The notes beneath the pieces were generated by a model. It was not told the DNA's origin. It did no database searches and worked only from the letters and a program-made list of their open reading frames with translations. Positions 9,168 through 18,280 of a stretch of DNA of 54,306 nt are shown piece by piece. The stretch is from an uncultured Bradyrhizobium sp. (GTDB lineage: Bacteria > Pseudomonadota > Alphaproteobacteria > Rhizobiales > Xanthobacteraceae). The first letter of the stretch is position 1. Each line of letters starts with the position of its first letter. A program made the position numbers and the translations under genes. The stretch spans positions 1 through 54,306 of the forward strand of contig NZ_CAKZHY010000018.1 in NCBI RefSeq assembly GCF_936928535.1, in the 5' to 3' direction.

Positions 9168-9716
9168 CTAGTCGAGGGAAGCGCGCCCTGGCGCGCTTTC
9201 CGGAACAACCCCGGTCTTGTCTCCGTCCGAGCCGAGTACGTAGTCGCGCGGTACGTCCGCGAACGAAACGATACGTCCGCCGTTGTCGGTGACGAACTTC
9301 GCCGCCGCCGAGCGCTCCGAGAACGGAACGGCCTCGTCACCTCCCATTCCTCCCTTCACGCGGCTGCCGATGACGAAGAGCGCCTTGCGGGCCTCGATCC
9401 AATTATCGACGCCCGGTTTCTCCCAGCTTGGCGCCTTGCCCATGTCGGTCACATAGATCGCCTGGATGTCCTTCGGCTCGTCTGGCAGAACTGTGAACGC
9501 AATGGTATCCCGCGCCGAGGAGAACCAGACCGGTTCGATCAGGCTGGCCACGAAGATCTGCCCCTTAGGACCCGGATGCTCGAGCACGTTCATCCCGCAA
9601 TAGTGACCGATCAACTCGGCCGTCATCCTATGAGGTGGCGGCGCCTGCGCGACCTGCTTTTCGCCGCAGCCGGCGAGTACGAGCGCGCCCAGGAACGCCA
9701 GGAGGAGGCGTCTCAT
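9168..9716 (-). CDS. nosL: NosL, copper-binding lipoprotein
   Basis: 182 residues. The lipobox LVLAGC near residue 17 predicts an outer- or inner-membrane lipoprotein facing the periplasm. The HYCGMNV motif is the conserved NosL Cys-Met pair. A DMGKAPSWEKPG segment and the closing region are also typical. NosL delivers Cu(I) for assembly of the NosZ copper centers. The ATG at 9716 overlaps the nosY stop by four bases; the longer frame upstream is the shadow of nosY. Confidence 0.92.
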   Translation of the reverse strand: MRRLLLAFLGALVLAGCGEKQVAQAPPPHRMTAELIGHYCGMNVLEHPGPKGQIFVASLIEPVWFSSARDTIAFTVLPDEPKDIQAIYVTDMGKAPSWEKPGVDNWIEARKALFVIGSRVKGGMGGDEAVPFSERSAAAKFVTDNGGRIVSFADVPRDYVLGSDGDKTGVVPESAPGRASLD

Positions 9717-10540
9717 AGTTCCCTCCGCGAAAAAGCCGTTGCCGCAAGTCCCAGCGGGACGAGCGTCCACACCAGCAGGGCGATCAAGAGCATCTGGGCG
9801 GACAATGTCGTGCTCTGAGCAAGTCCGGCCATGCCTGCGAAGCTGCTCACGTTGGCGAATCCGGTCAGGTTGAACAACCGGTAGACGTCGGCTGGATTCA
9901 GCAGAAGCATCGCGTCGACGGCGGCCGCAGAGATGCTGCGGCCCTGGTCTACGGCGAGGACGCCGAGCAGCGCCATGTCGTAGATCAGGACCAGAAAGAG
10001 CCACAGGCCGATGCAAATGCCGGCGGCCGTTCCCCGATCGCGAACCAGTGAACTCACCAGATATCCAATCGCGACGAACACGGCTCCGAGTAGCACCGAG
10101 GAACCAATCATCGCGGCGAAGGCGACGAGGCTATCCAAGCCAATCCTGCTTCCCGTGGCGACCAGAGCCGCAGCGGCAATTCCATAGCCGAGACAAGTCG
10201 CAAAGGCCAGTACCGCCAGATGTCCAATGAACTTGCCGAGCAGAACCTGCCAGCGGGCGACCGGGTAGCTGAGCAGCAGGAGCATGGTCCCGCGCTCCAT
10301 GTCGCCGACGATGGCATCATGCGAGATCAACAGCGCGATCAGCGGAATCAGGAAGATGGTCAAGCTCGAGAGGCTGACGATCACGACGTCCAGCGCACGC
10401 ACGCTGACGGTGCCGGTCGGGGCACTGCCTAGGAAAGTCAGCGACAATGCCAGGCCGGCGAGCAGCAGCGTGGATGCGAGCACCCAGCGGTTACGGACGG
10501 CCTGATGGATCTCCTTGCGTGCAATGATCAGTGCATTCAT
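9713..10540 (-). CDS. nosY: NosY, ABC transporter permease
   Basis: 275 residues with six hydrophobic segments, starting MNALIIARKEIHQAVRNRW, the usual NosY N-terminal cytoplasmic helix. It forms the membrane part of the NosDFY complex, which hands copper (and probably sulfur) to apo-NosZ. It overlaps nosF and nosL by four bases on each side (ATGA), showing translational coupling. Confidence 0.93.
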   Translation of the reverse strand: MNALIIARKEIHQAVRNRWVLASTLLLAGLALSLTFLGSAPTGTVSVRALDVVIVSLSSLTIFLIPLIALLISHDAIVGDMERGTMLLLLSYPVARWQVLLGKFIGHLAVLAFATCLGYGIAAAALVATGSRIGLDSLVAFAAMIGSSVLLGAVFVAIGYLVSSLVRDRGTAAGICIGLWLFLVLIYDMALLGVLAVDQGRSISAAAVDAMLLLNPADVYRLFNLTGFANVSSFAGMAGLAQSTTLSAQMLLIALLVWTLVPLGLAATAFSRREL

Positions 10541-11457
10541 GGCGTCCGCTCCGCCTGCCGGAGGAAATGGGCGTAGAGTTCGTCCAGTGTCGGTGGAAGC
10601 ACGTCGAGGTCCTCGACCGCGCGCCCCGATGCGGTGGCGCTGTGCAGCAGCTCGATCTTTTGGTCCGGCTCCGCTTCGATCTCGACAAGGTGGCCGTCCA
10701 GGCGCCGACAGGGCGCGCCGGTTGGTAGCCAGGACGGTAACTCGCCCGGCCCGAGGCCGGCGATCTTGAGCCTTATCTTGGTCGGCAAGCGCGCGATGTT
10801 ACGCAGCCCTTCAATCGATCCATCGGCGACCTTGACGCCGCGATTCATGATGATCACGCGGCCTGCGCGTTCTTCGAGTTCGGTCAGGGCGTGGGACGAC
10901 AAGAGAACCGTGGTGCCCTCGGCCGCGAGCCTCTGGATAATCTCGTAGAAGGTCTGACGCAGCTCTGGATCCAGTCCCGTCGTGGGCTCGTCCAGCAGGA
11001 GCACGCGCGGGTGGCCGATGAGCGCCTGTGCGAGCCCCAGGCGCTGGCGCATGCCTTTGGAATAGGTGCCGACACGCCGACGGGAGGCGTCGCCCAAGCC
11101 AACCGCATCGAGAAGCTTCAGCGCGCTGGCAACCGTTTCCCGCTTGAGCCGCGCGTAAAATGCCAGGGTTTCGCGCCCAGTAAGGGCGGCGTCGAACGAG
11201 ACATTCTCCGGAAGGTAGCCCAGTTGTCGGCGGCCGGCGAATTGTCCTGCAGCCGGGTTGTCGCCAAGCACCTCGATCGATCCGCTCGTCGGACGGATCA
11301 GTCCGAGCATCAGCTTCATCAGCGTGGTCTTACCCGCACCATTGTGGCCAATCAACGCCACCAGTTCGCCCTGTCTCAGTTCGAACGAAACTCCGCAGAC
11401 CGCTTTGAGACCGCCGTAGTCCTTGGCGACGTCGGTGACGTGTACCGTGCTGGTCAT
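10537..11457 (-). CDS. nosF: NosF, ABC transporter ATP-binding protein
   Basis: 306 residues. Walker A is GHNGAGKTTLMKL near residue 40, the signature is YSKGMRQRLGLAQ and Walker B is RVLLLDEPTTGLDP, followed by the H-loop in SSHALTE. It energises the NosDFY copper-maturation machine. ATG at 11457 overlaps the nosD stop by four bases; the open frame further upstream is rejected as a nosD shadow. Confidence 0.94.
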   Translation of the reverse strand: MTSTVHVTDVAKDYGGLKAVCGVSFELRQGELVALIGHNGAGKTTLMKLMLGLIRPTSGSIEVLGDNPAAGQFAGRRQLGYLPENVSFDAALTGRETLAFYARLKRETVASALKLLDAVGLGDASRRRVGTYSKGMRQRLGLAQALIGHPRVLLLDEPTTGLDPELRQTFYEIIQRLAAEGTTVLLSSHALTELEERAGRVIIMNRGVKVADGSIEGLRNIARLPTKIRLKIAGLGPGELPSWLPTGAPCRRLDGHLVEIEAEPDQKIELLHSATASGRAVEDLDVLPPTLDELYAHFLRQAERTP

Positions 11458-12812
11458 GGTGCGTCCTCGACCATAGGGCGGACCGGCGGAGACATCAGGG
11501 GATGGCTGTCGACGACCCCGCCAGGCAACAACGCTGGAAACTGTGCCTGTGCCCAGCGGATTACCTGCACGGCGGGGCTGTTGATGAGCAGCTTCGCCGC
11601 GGGAGCCGTCCATAACACGCGATCAATGAGATCGTTCGGCCGGTATGCCGTGTCGGCAACTCCATCCCCATTGAGATCGAAGGCCGGATTGTCGCTCCAG
11701 TAATTGCCGCGCCCACCGCTCGACCAGTCGAGGTGCTTGGTGCCGACGTATTTCACCTGGTTGGCGTTGTTGACGAAGGCGTTCCCGGTGATCTCGTTAC
11801 CTTCGGAGCCCGCCGTGAAGTGCACGCCGATGGCGCAGCGCTCGAACCAGTTGTCGCGGAACACATTGTGGTTGGTGTTGTAGATGAAAACACATTTTTC
11901 GGGGCCGCTCCGCAGATCTCGCTGCTGCTTCGTCTCCGGGATCATGCCCCGTTCGTCGTCGGCGCGCTCTTCCGCCCTGCTCGTAATTGCCCCCAAAGGA
12001 CCCCCGGTCACCCGGTTGCCATCGATCGCGGCGTAGTTGGCGTAGTTGAAGAGGATCCCGTAGTCGCGGTCTCGATCCGAGACGTTGTTGCGGACCACCA
12101 ATCGGTTCGAATACATGATGGCGTAGCCGACATGGTTGCCGATGGAAACGTTGCCGCTGACTTCGCTGTCGTTGGTGTACATGTAGTGGACCGCGAAGCG
12201 AACCTGCTCGAAGCGGTTGTCGACGAAGCGGTCCTTCCGGCTGGAAATCGTGAATATGCCGTCGCGACCGTAGCGGAACGTGTTTTCGGCAATGGTGACG
12301 TCAGGCGCATTCCAAAGCGAGACGCCGTTCCCCGCTTCGCTGAGACGCCCTCCGCGCAGCCCTTCGATCACGTTGTGGACGACCCGTGAGCCCTGCGCGC
12401 CGTGCACGTAAATGCCGAACAGGTTTCCTTCCAGACGGTTGTTTTCGATCTCCGCGCGCTGCGCGGTCTTCTCGAGGAAAATCCCGGAATCCATGGCTTG
12501 CAGATCGCGGCCGGATCCTCGAATAGTGATGCCGCGGATCGCGACTTGCGGTGCTGTCACGGTGATGACACTGCCCGCGCCGCCGCCATCGATCAAGGCG
12601 CCCGGCCGTCCGACCACGGTCATGGGACGATCGATTCTGATCGGACCCTGGTAAGTTCTGGTTTCAAGCTGGACGACGTCGCCATCCCGAGCACGGTCGA
12701 GCACAGCCTGAAGCGGTTGGCCCGGCACAGCCGTCAGCATTTCCGCGCTGGCGGAGCCGGATAACCCGGCGGCGACGAGCGCCGCCGGAAGCATGTATAA
12801 TGGAGGACGCAC
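11454..12812 (-). CDS. nosD: NosD, periplasmic beta-helix copper-chaperone protein
   Basis: 452 residues with a signal peptide ending near SGSASA-EML. The body is a right-handed beta-helix: regularly spaced NxF/NxI turns such as NRLEGNLFGIYVHG, NTFRYGRDGIF and NWFERCAIGVHF. NosD caps the NosFY transporter in the periplasm and contacts NosZ and NosL during CuZ assembly. The gene is 13 bases after nosZ and coupled to nosF. Confidence 0.94.
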   Translation of the reverse strand: MRPPLYMLPAALVAAGLSGSASAEMLTAVPGQPLQAVLDRARDGDVVQLETRTYQGPIRIDRPMTVVGRPGALIDGGGAGSVITVTAPQVAIRGITIRGSGRDLQAMDSGIFLEKTAQRAEIENNRLEGNLFGIYVHGAQGSRVVHNVIEGLRGGRLSEAGNGVSLWNAPDVTIAENTFRYGRDGIFTISSRKDRFVDNRFEQVRFAVHYMYTNDSEVSGNVSIGNHVGYAIMYSNRLVVRNNVSDRDRDYGILFNYANYAAIDGNRVTGGPLGAITSRAEERADDERGMIPETKQQRDLRSGPEKCVFIYNTNHNVFRDNWFERCAIGVHFTAGSEGNEITGNAFVNNANQVKYVGTKHLDWSSGGRGNYWSDNPAFDLNGDGVADTAYRPNDLIDRVLWTAPAAKLLINSPAVQVIRWAQAQFPALLPGGVVDSHPLMSPPVRPMVEDAP

Positions 12813-12825
12813 GGTGCCTCTCCGA

Positions 12826-14778
12826 TCAGACCGATTTCGGTTCGACGAACATGCGCCCTTTCATCTCCATGTGCATGGCATGGCAGAACCACGAGCAGTA
12901 GTACCAGTAGACGCCGGGCTTATCCGCCGAGAATGACACCGATGCCGTCGCCATCGGCGCGACCTCCATCTGGATGCCGTAGTTCACGATGCAAAAGCCG
13001 TGTGTCAGGTCTTCCACGGCATCGATATTGGTGATGTAGACGGTCACCTTATCGCCCTGCTTGACCTGGAACTGCTCCAGGCCGAATGCCGGTGCGGTCG
13101 ACGTCATGTAGACACGGACGTTGTTGCCGTCGCGGATGACTTTCGAGTCGGCTTCGAGATTGATGCCGTCGGCCTTCGCCTGCTTGACCGCATCTGCGAA
13201 CATCGGATCGGCGCGGTCCCAGATCGAGATCGGGTTGATCTTGGAACGATGCACGATGGTGGCGTCATGCGGCTCTGCGAAGCTAGGTCCGTCGTGCACC
13301 AGCTTCATCTGGTCGCCCGAGATGTCGATCAACTGATCATTCTCCGGCTTCAGCGGACCGACATTGAGAAAGCGATCCTTGGAGAACTTGTTCAGCGAGA
13401 TCAGCCATTTGCCGTCCGCCTCCTTGGTCTGGCCCATCGAAGAGTGGTTGTGGCCAGGCTGGTAATGGACGTCGAGCTTCTGGATGATGGGATCGACCTT
13501 CTCGCCCTTGAACGCGCGCTTGGCGAGGTCGATGTTCCATTTGCAGACCTGGCTGTCGAGGAACAGTGTGGTGTAGGCGTTGCCCTTGCCGTCGTAAGCG
13601 GTGTGCAACGGCCCGAGCCCGAGTTCGGGCTCCGCGACGACGACGTCACGCGGCTTGATCTTGTCGTCGAAGAGAGCGTCGAACTTACGGACGTCCATCA
13701 CGGTCACCGTTGGCGAAAGCTTTCCGGCAGCGACGATGTGGATGCCATCGGGCGCGGTATTCATACCATGCGGATTGTTCGAGACTGGTACATAGCGCGT
13801 ATAGGCCGAACCCTTGCGGCCGTCGATCACGGGTACGCCGTTCATCTCCTTGAAGTCGCCCTTCTTGACCGCCTCTTCGATCCGCTTGAGATTGAAGATG
13901 ACGACCCAGTCCTGCTCGTTGGCGGTCATTTCGGCGAGCGTAACGCCTTCTTCGGCGTTGTAGCACGTCGAGAAGGCATACTTGCCCTGATAGTCGGCAT
14001 CGACATTGTCGAGATTGCCACTGACGATGACCTGCCAGGCCACTTTCATCGTATCGCCGTCGATGGCGCTGAAGATTGAGTGGTACTGCTTGGGATCGTC
14101 GAGGATCTTGCCGTCGTTCGGCAGAGGCACGCCGTCTTCGCCGTTGGCGAAGACGTAGCCGGTACGGGGAAATTTCTGCACCCGCAGGCCGTGAACGGTG
14201 TGCTGGTTGGGCAGCTCGATGATCTTATCGCACTTCATGACATCGAGACGTACCCGCGCCACGCGGGTATTTGCCTTGTCGTTCATGAAGGCGTAGCGAC
14301 CGTCGTAAGTGCCGTCGGTGAAGGAGATGTGCGGGTGGTGCAGATCGCCGTTCATGAAGGTGCCGCCACGAGTCTTCAAGAATTCGCGGGTGGCCGGTTG
14401 CAGCCCTTCGGTCAGCACCTTCAGGCTCTCGTTGGTCAGGCCCCAACCGGTGGCGCTGCAGCGGTTGAAGACAGGCACCCGCATCAGTTCGCGCATCGAA
14501 GGAAGCCCAACGATGCGCATTTCGCCGGATTGGCCGCTCGAGAAGAACACGTAATATTCGTCGAGCTCGCCGGGCGCCACCTCCGTCTTCTGTACGGCTG
14601 GCCGGGCCACCGGCGCCTTCGGCGCGGCAGCTTTGGTCTGGGCTTCCGCGGTCGCGATGAATCCGCTGCCGTCCTTCGTCGCCGTCGCCCCGACGGCAAG
14701 GCCAACGCCCGCAGCGGCGGCGGTGGTCCCCAGCAAGGTTCTTCGGCTGACGCCCTTTCCGTTCTCGTTTTCGCTCAT
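12826..14778 (-). CDS. nosZ: Nitrous-oxide reductase, clade I (TAT-exported)
   Basis: 650 residues; reduces N2O to N2 in the periplasm. A twin-arginine signal ([14 protein letters not shown] near residue 12) marks it as the TAT-dependent clade I enzyme. All seven CuZ histidines can be placed: DLHHPH (two), [29 protein letters not shown] and AEPHDAT. The C-terminal cupredoxin domain keeps the CuA ligands in [14 protein letters not shown]. Nothing essential is missing, so the enzyme should be active. It is the second gene of the operon after nosR. Confidence 0.97.
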   Translation of the reverse strand: MSENENGKGVSRRTLLGTTAAAAGVGLAVGATATKDGSGFIATAEAQTKAAAPKAPVARPAVQKTEVAPGELDEYYVFFSSGQSGEMRIVGLPSMRELMRVPVFNRCSATGWGLTNESLKVLTEGLQPATREFLKTRGGTFMNGDLHHPHISFTDGTYDGRYAFMNDKANTRVARVRLDVMKCDKIIELPNQHTVHGLRVQKFPRTGYVFANGEDGVPLPNDGKILDDPKQYHSIFSAIDGDTMKVAWQVIVSGNLDNVDADYQGKYAFSTCYNAEEGVTLAEMTANEQDWVVIFNLKRIEEAVKKGDFKEMNGVPVIDGRKGSAYTRYVPVSNNPHGMNTAPDGIHIVAAGKLSPTVTVMDVRKFDALFDDKIKPRDVVVAEPELGLGPLHTAYDGKGNAYTTLFLDSQVCKWNIDLAKRAFKGEKVDPIIQKLDVHYQPGHNHSSMGQTKEADGKWLISLNKFSKDRFLNVGPLKPENDQLIDISGDQMKLVHDGPSFAEPHDATIVHRSKINPISIWDRADPMFADAVKQAKADGINLEADSKVIRDGNNVRVYMTSTAPAFGLEQFQVKQGDKVTVYITNIDAVEDLTHGFCIVNYGIQMEVAPMATASVSFSADKPGVYWYYCSWFCHAMHMEMKGRMFVEPKSV

Positions 14779-14800
14779 GATCGTCTCCTCGGCTTTCGGT

Positions 14801-17110
14801 TCAGATGGCAGGTGGAGTGATGGGATCGGCGGTCGGCCCCTTGACCGGCTTTCCGCCGACGGTAATCACGGTCGCGGGGCCTTTGCCGCCGGAACGCATT
14901 GACGGCGACGACATCGCCTGACGTTTCTCCCGCTTCAGCCGCACCTGGATCATGTGCGGACAGCGGTGGTCGTCGAAATAGAGTTCCTGACAATGCATGC
15001 AGTAGATGCACTCGTTGACGTTGATGTGGCCCTCCGGATGGATCGCCTGCACCGGGCACTCATTGGCGCAACGCTGACACGGCGAGCCGCATTCCGGCCA
15101 ACGCCGCAGCCACTCGAACATGCGGATGCGACCAGGAATCGCCAGCGCCGCGCCAAGCGGACACATGTAGCGGCAGAAGAACCGCTCTACGAAAAGGCCT
15201 AGCGAGAGCAGTGTCAGGGCGTAGACGACGAACGGCCACTCGCGCGCGAATTTCAGGATGATCGAGGTCTTGAACGGCTCGACCTCGGCAAGTTGCTCGG
15301 CGAACGCGGTGGAGTAGAGCGACATGCCGAACAGACCGAGGAAGATGATGTACTTGATTGGCCAAAGCCGTTCGTGAAGGCCCCAGGGCACGCGGTACTG
15401 CGGGACTTTGAGCGCTTGCGCCAGATTGTTGAGCAATTCCTGCAAGGCGCCGAAAGGGCAGAGCCAACCGCAGAACGGACCGCGCCCCCAGAACAGCAGG
15501 CCAGCGGCGATCGAGGCCCAGAGAATGAAGATCAACGGAGCAGACAGGAAGTATTCCCAACTGAACCCAGTCAACAGCGAGTTGGCGAAGGTCAGGACAT
15601 TGACGACCGAGAGCTGAGCGTTCGCATACCAGCCCAGCCAGACCAGGATGAAGAGCAGGTAGCCACGACGAACCCAGACGTAGACGGCCGGGCGGCGGAC
15701 AAGGAAATTCTGAAAGAAGAAGATCAGCGTGAGAGCGCCCAGTGCGACGACGGCAAGTGCGATCTTGACGGTGTTGGCTCGCCAGATCCGCATCCACAGC
15801 GGCTCTTCGTCGGACGGCGCCGGCGGCGTGCCGACTTGGCGGGTCTCTGCGGCCGAAGCCGCCGATAGCTTCGCCGGCGCGGTCTGCACAGCCTGAGGCG
15901 GCGGCTGCCGCTTCAGGTAAATCTCGGGAAGCGTGTAGCCCAGATCAAAGGTGACCAAGGCCTTGTCCCGGGCCCCGACCACCCGCTGAACCAGAAGCTC
16001 CAGCGTCCACGGCTCCGTCGGATCGAGCGCGAGCTCGGGAGGAACCGTGAACAGAGCGATTTCGGGAAAATCTGGGGCGCCCTCGGCGGCAAGATTGCCC
16101 AGCCGGGTATGATCGCGGTCGCGGAAGCGAACGCTGTTCGTCTCCTGGATCAGTTCGATGCGGTCGAAGATTCCGCCGCGGACGTAGGCCGCTCCCTTGA
16201 ACGAGTAGCGGCCGGATCCCGCGACGACAAGCGCCTGCTGCCCTGGCTTCAGCCGTCCGACGAGACGTTGGTAGCCGTCGTCCCCCAGCAGACTGCGTCC
16301 GATTGTGGGAACGGCGACATCAGCGACATACAGATCGATGAACGTATCGTCGGGATCGCCCTCCTCCGGATGCGCGACTGCGGCGGCGTTGTTTGCGTGT
16401 TCGAACGCCTTGTTGATATCCGCGACCGAGAGGAACAGGCGTCGGACCGAGCCATCGCCGACGAGGCTGTGCCAGTCGCGAACCTCGCTTTTTCCCTCAT
16501 CGACCGCTTTCGACGCTTGCGGAGGTGCGCTGGTGGCTGCACCGCCTTGCACGCCTAGCCGGCCGCTCTTGATCAACTTGGTCGCAGAACGGACGATACT
16601 GTCGCCGATCACCAGGACTGTCACCGTTGCGCCGCTGACGATGTCGACTGGGGGCGTCGGCGCGGCGCCGCGCGCCACCTCGCCCATGTCGACGCCGATC
16701 AGCTTGTTGACAGCGTCGAGAATGCGCTTCTCCGGGATGCCGACGAGCACGATCGGCTCCTTGTGCTCAACGAGTTTCAGTCCCTTGAGCACGCCCTTTG
16801 TATCGATGCCGATCAGAAGCTGGATCGGTTTGCCGGAATAGCCCGTCGCGTTGGCGAACTGGGAATTGAGATAGACAAATCCCTGCAACTGGTCGCCGCG
16901 GTAGACTGGAACGATTGGCGGATCTCCCTGCGGCGGACCGAACCGGTCGGCGTCCGGAAAGAAATCGGCGGGCGCGATCTTCGGCAGATAGCTGGTAAGA
17001 TCGCCGGCCGCATGCGCTGCATGTGCCCACACGATCGCGCAGATCGCGAGAATGGCAGCGCATGCGACTGTAAGCGCAGGTCGTCTGGCGGCGAAAAGAC
17101 TCCCGGCCAT
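14801..17110 (-). CDS. nosR: NosR, membrane flavoprotein/Fe-S electron donor to NosZ
   Basis: 769 residues. After a signal/TM segment comes a periplasmic FMN-binding domain with the covalent flavin site in VSGATVTV near residue 160. The second half has several TM helices, two CxxxCP motifs (CGWLCPFGA and CRYMCPLGA) and a ferredoxin-like domain with CQRCANECP and CIYCMHC. NosR passes electrons from the quinol pool toward NosZ and is needed for nos expression. ATG at 17110 is selected because the signal peptide follows it and a GAGG sits six bases upstream. First gene of nosRZDFYLX. Confidence 0.96.
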   Translation of the reverse strand: MAGSLFAARRPALTVACAAILAICAIVWAHAAHAAGDLTSYLPKIAPADFFPDADRFGPPQGDPPIVPVYRGDQLQGFVYLNSQFANATGYSGKPIQLLIGIDTKGVLKGLKLVEHKEPIVLVGIPEKRILDAVNKLIGVDMGEVARGAAPTPPVDIVSGATVTVLVIGDSIVRSATKLIKSGRLGVQGGAATSAPPQASKAVDEGKSEVRDWHSLVGDGSVRRLFLSVADINKAFEHANNAAAVAHPEEGDPDDTFIDLYVADVAVPTIGRSLLGDDGYQRLVGRLKPGQQALVVAGSGRYSFKGAAYVRGGIFDRIELIQETNSVRFRDRDHTRLGNLAAEGAPDFPEIALFTVPPELALDPTEPWTLELLVQRVVGARDKALVTFDLGYTLPEIYLKRQPPPQAVQTAPAKLSAASAAETRQVGTPPAPSDEEPLWMRIWRANTVKIALAVVALGALTLIFFFQNFLVRRPAVYVWVRRGYLLFILVWLGWYANAQLSVVNVLTFANSLLTGFSWEYFLSAPLIFILWASIAAGLLFWGRGPFCGWLCPFGALQELLNNLAQALKVPQYRVPWGLHERLWPIKYIIFLGLFGMSLYSTAFAEQLAEVEPFKTSIILKFAREWPFVVYALTLLSLGLFVERFFCRYMCPLGAALAIPGRIRMFEWLRRWPECGSPCQRCANECPVQAIHPEGHINVNECIYCMHCQELYFDDHRCPHMIQVRLKREKRQAMSSPSMRSGGKGPATVITVGGKPVKGPTADPITPPAI

Positions 17111-17152
17111 GGAGTACCTCAAAGTGGAACGCCTGCCGAAGCGGCGTACTCC
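17111..17152 (-). promoter_or_regulatory. Stem-loop in the nosR leader that overlaps the ribosome-binding site
   Basis: GGAGTAC at 17111-17117 and GTACTCC at 17146-17152 are exact inverted complements. On the nosR mRNA the 3' arm lies between the GAGG Shine-Dalgarno and the AUG, so folding would hide the start. A smaller nested GCCG-CTT-CGGC stem lies inside. A role in translation control is inference. Confidence 0.45.
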
Positions 17153-17210
17153 ACCGAATCTTGAATGTTTGATGTCCCGGGATCGCCGTTGACGCCGGAT
17201 GGGACGGCGG

Positions 17211-17260
17211 ATTGAGCTAACGCAAGTTGATACAGATTGAGCCAACGCAAGTTGATCTGC
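17211..17260. repeat. Tandem 25-bp repeat in the nosR/ferritin intergenic region
   Basis: Two adjacent units, 17211-17235 and 17236-17260. Their first 21 bases differ at one position and both end that stretch in CGCAAGTTGAT; the last four bases differ (ACAG, CTGC). The unit duplicates an FNR half site (TTGAT). Confidence 0.8.
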
Positions 17261-17265
17261 ATCAA
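17252..17265. promoter_or_regulatory. Perfect FNR/FixK-type box between nosR and the ferritin-like gene
   Basis: TTGATCTGCATCAA is an exact TTGAT-N4-ATCAA palindrome. A degenerate copy, TTGATACAGATTGA, sits at 17227-17240 in the upstream repeat unit. The box is about 142 bases from the nosR start and 68 from the ferritin-like start, so a CRP/FNR-family regulator could act on both promoters. Confidence 0.75.
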
Positions 17266-17332
17266 GAGAGGTTATTTAGCGACAGGAAGGATCTCGAAAT
17301 TTGCGCTGCAACAAACAGCGAAGGAAATGATC

Positions 17333-18199
17333 ATGCCTTTGTTGCGAACAATGCTCTTGAAGGCCGAACCTGCAGGGACCTTGCTGTCGCTCGACGAACT
17401 GTTCGCGGTCGCCAATGCGATGGAGCAGGAAGCGGCCACCAAGTACGGCGAACTCGCCGACGAGATGCGACGTCAAGAGCGCGGCGAGTTGGCCGCCGTT
17501 TTCACCGATCTTGCGGCGGCGGAACGCGAACACGTCGACAGCGTGCAGCGTTGGTCGCATTCGCGGCGAGGCAAGCTCCCCGATCCCTCCCTCGTTCGCT
17601 GGGAGGCGCCTAAGACCTTCGACAGCGACGCCATAGCCGAAATCAAGGCTTCGAAGCTGCTGACGCCGTATCGCGCGCTGGCAATGGCTGTGCGCAATGA
17701 GGAGCGCGCCTTTGCGTTCTGGTCGTACTTGGCGGCGTTCACCGACGATCCCGAGATCAAGACGGCCGCGGAGGCGATGGCGAGCGAAGAACTCGGCCAC
17801 GTGGCCATCTTGCGTAAGGCGCGCCGGCGGGCCTACCGGGAGGAACCTGATGCGGCACACCCGAGCAAGGCGCCGGTTGAGCGAATCGATGCCGGCATCC
17901 TGGAACGCCGGTTGGCCGACCGCCTCCTGCAATTGGAAGGCGCCCTCGATCCGGTGCAGGCTGCAAGGATTCGCGAACTCGCGAACGAAGCGCAGTCGAT
18001 GTCGGGACAGGCGGACGGATACGGGCGATTTCCAGCCAGCCTGGAGCAGCGAGATGCCGAGACGATCGCCGAGGCGCTGACAGATGCCTATCTGGAAGGA
18101 GCGGAGGCACCTTCTAACGCCGCCCACCTCGAAACTCTCCAAACTCTCGCCGGCCGATCGATCGCCCGTCTTGCATGGCTTCGATCTTTGTCCGCCTGA
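17333..18199 (+). CDS. Rubrerythrin/ferritin-like di-iron family protein
   Basis: 288 residues, of which the first 190 or so form a ferritin-like four-helix domain. Candidate di-iron ligands are the Glu of AMEQEAATKYGEL, the EREHVD motif near residue 68, the Glu residues of VRNEERAF and the SEELGHVAI motif near residue 155, spaced as in rubrerythrin-like proteins. No rubredoxin domain follows; the C-terminal 100 residues are helical and unrecognised. It is divergent from nosR and shares its FNR box, suggesting a role under low oxygen in iron storage or oxidative/nitrosative protection. ATG at 17333 is preferred over 17327 because AAGGA is properly spaced from it. Confidence 0.75.
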   Translation: MPLLRTMLLKAEPAGTLLSLDELFAVANAMEQEAATKYGELADEMRRQERGELAAVFTDLAAAEREHVDSVQRWSHSRRGKLPDPSLVRWEAPKTFDSDAIAEIKASKLLTPYRALAMAVRNEERAFAFWSYLAAFTDDPEIKTAAEAMASEELGHVAILRKARRRAYREEPDAAHPSKAPVERIDAGILERRLADRLLQLEGALDPVQAARIRELANEAQSMSGQADGYGRFPASLEQRDAETIAEALTDAYLEGAEAPSNAAHLETLQTLAGRSIARLAWLRSLSA

Positions 18200-18280
18200 C
18201 GAAAGCACCATTGCCCTGGAGACCACACGCGCCACCACACGCGTTGTCCCGCCACTTCAGTCGGTCCGGCGTGACGGGAC

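Noticed and set aside
13000..14079. 359-codon plus-strand frame inside nosZ
   Set aside because: Opposite nosZ, whose copper ligands are all in place; the frame shows no domain.
18223..18242. Short repeat CCACACGCG twice
   Set aside because: Nine bases repeated once in a convergent gap; too short to interpret.
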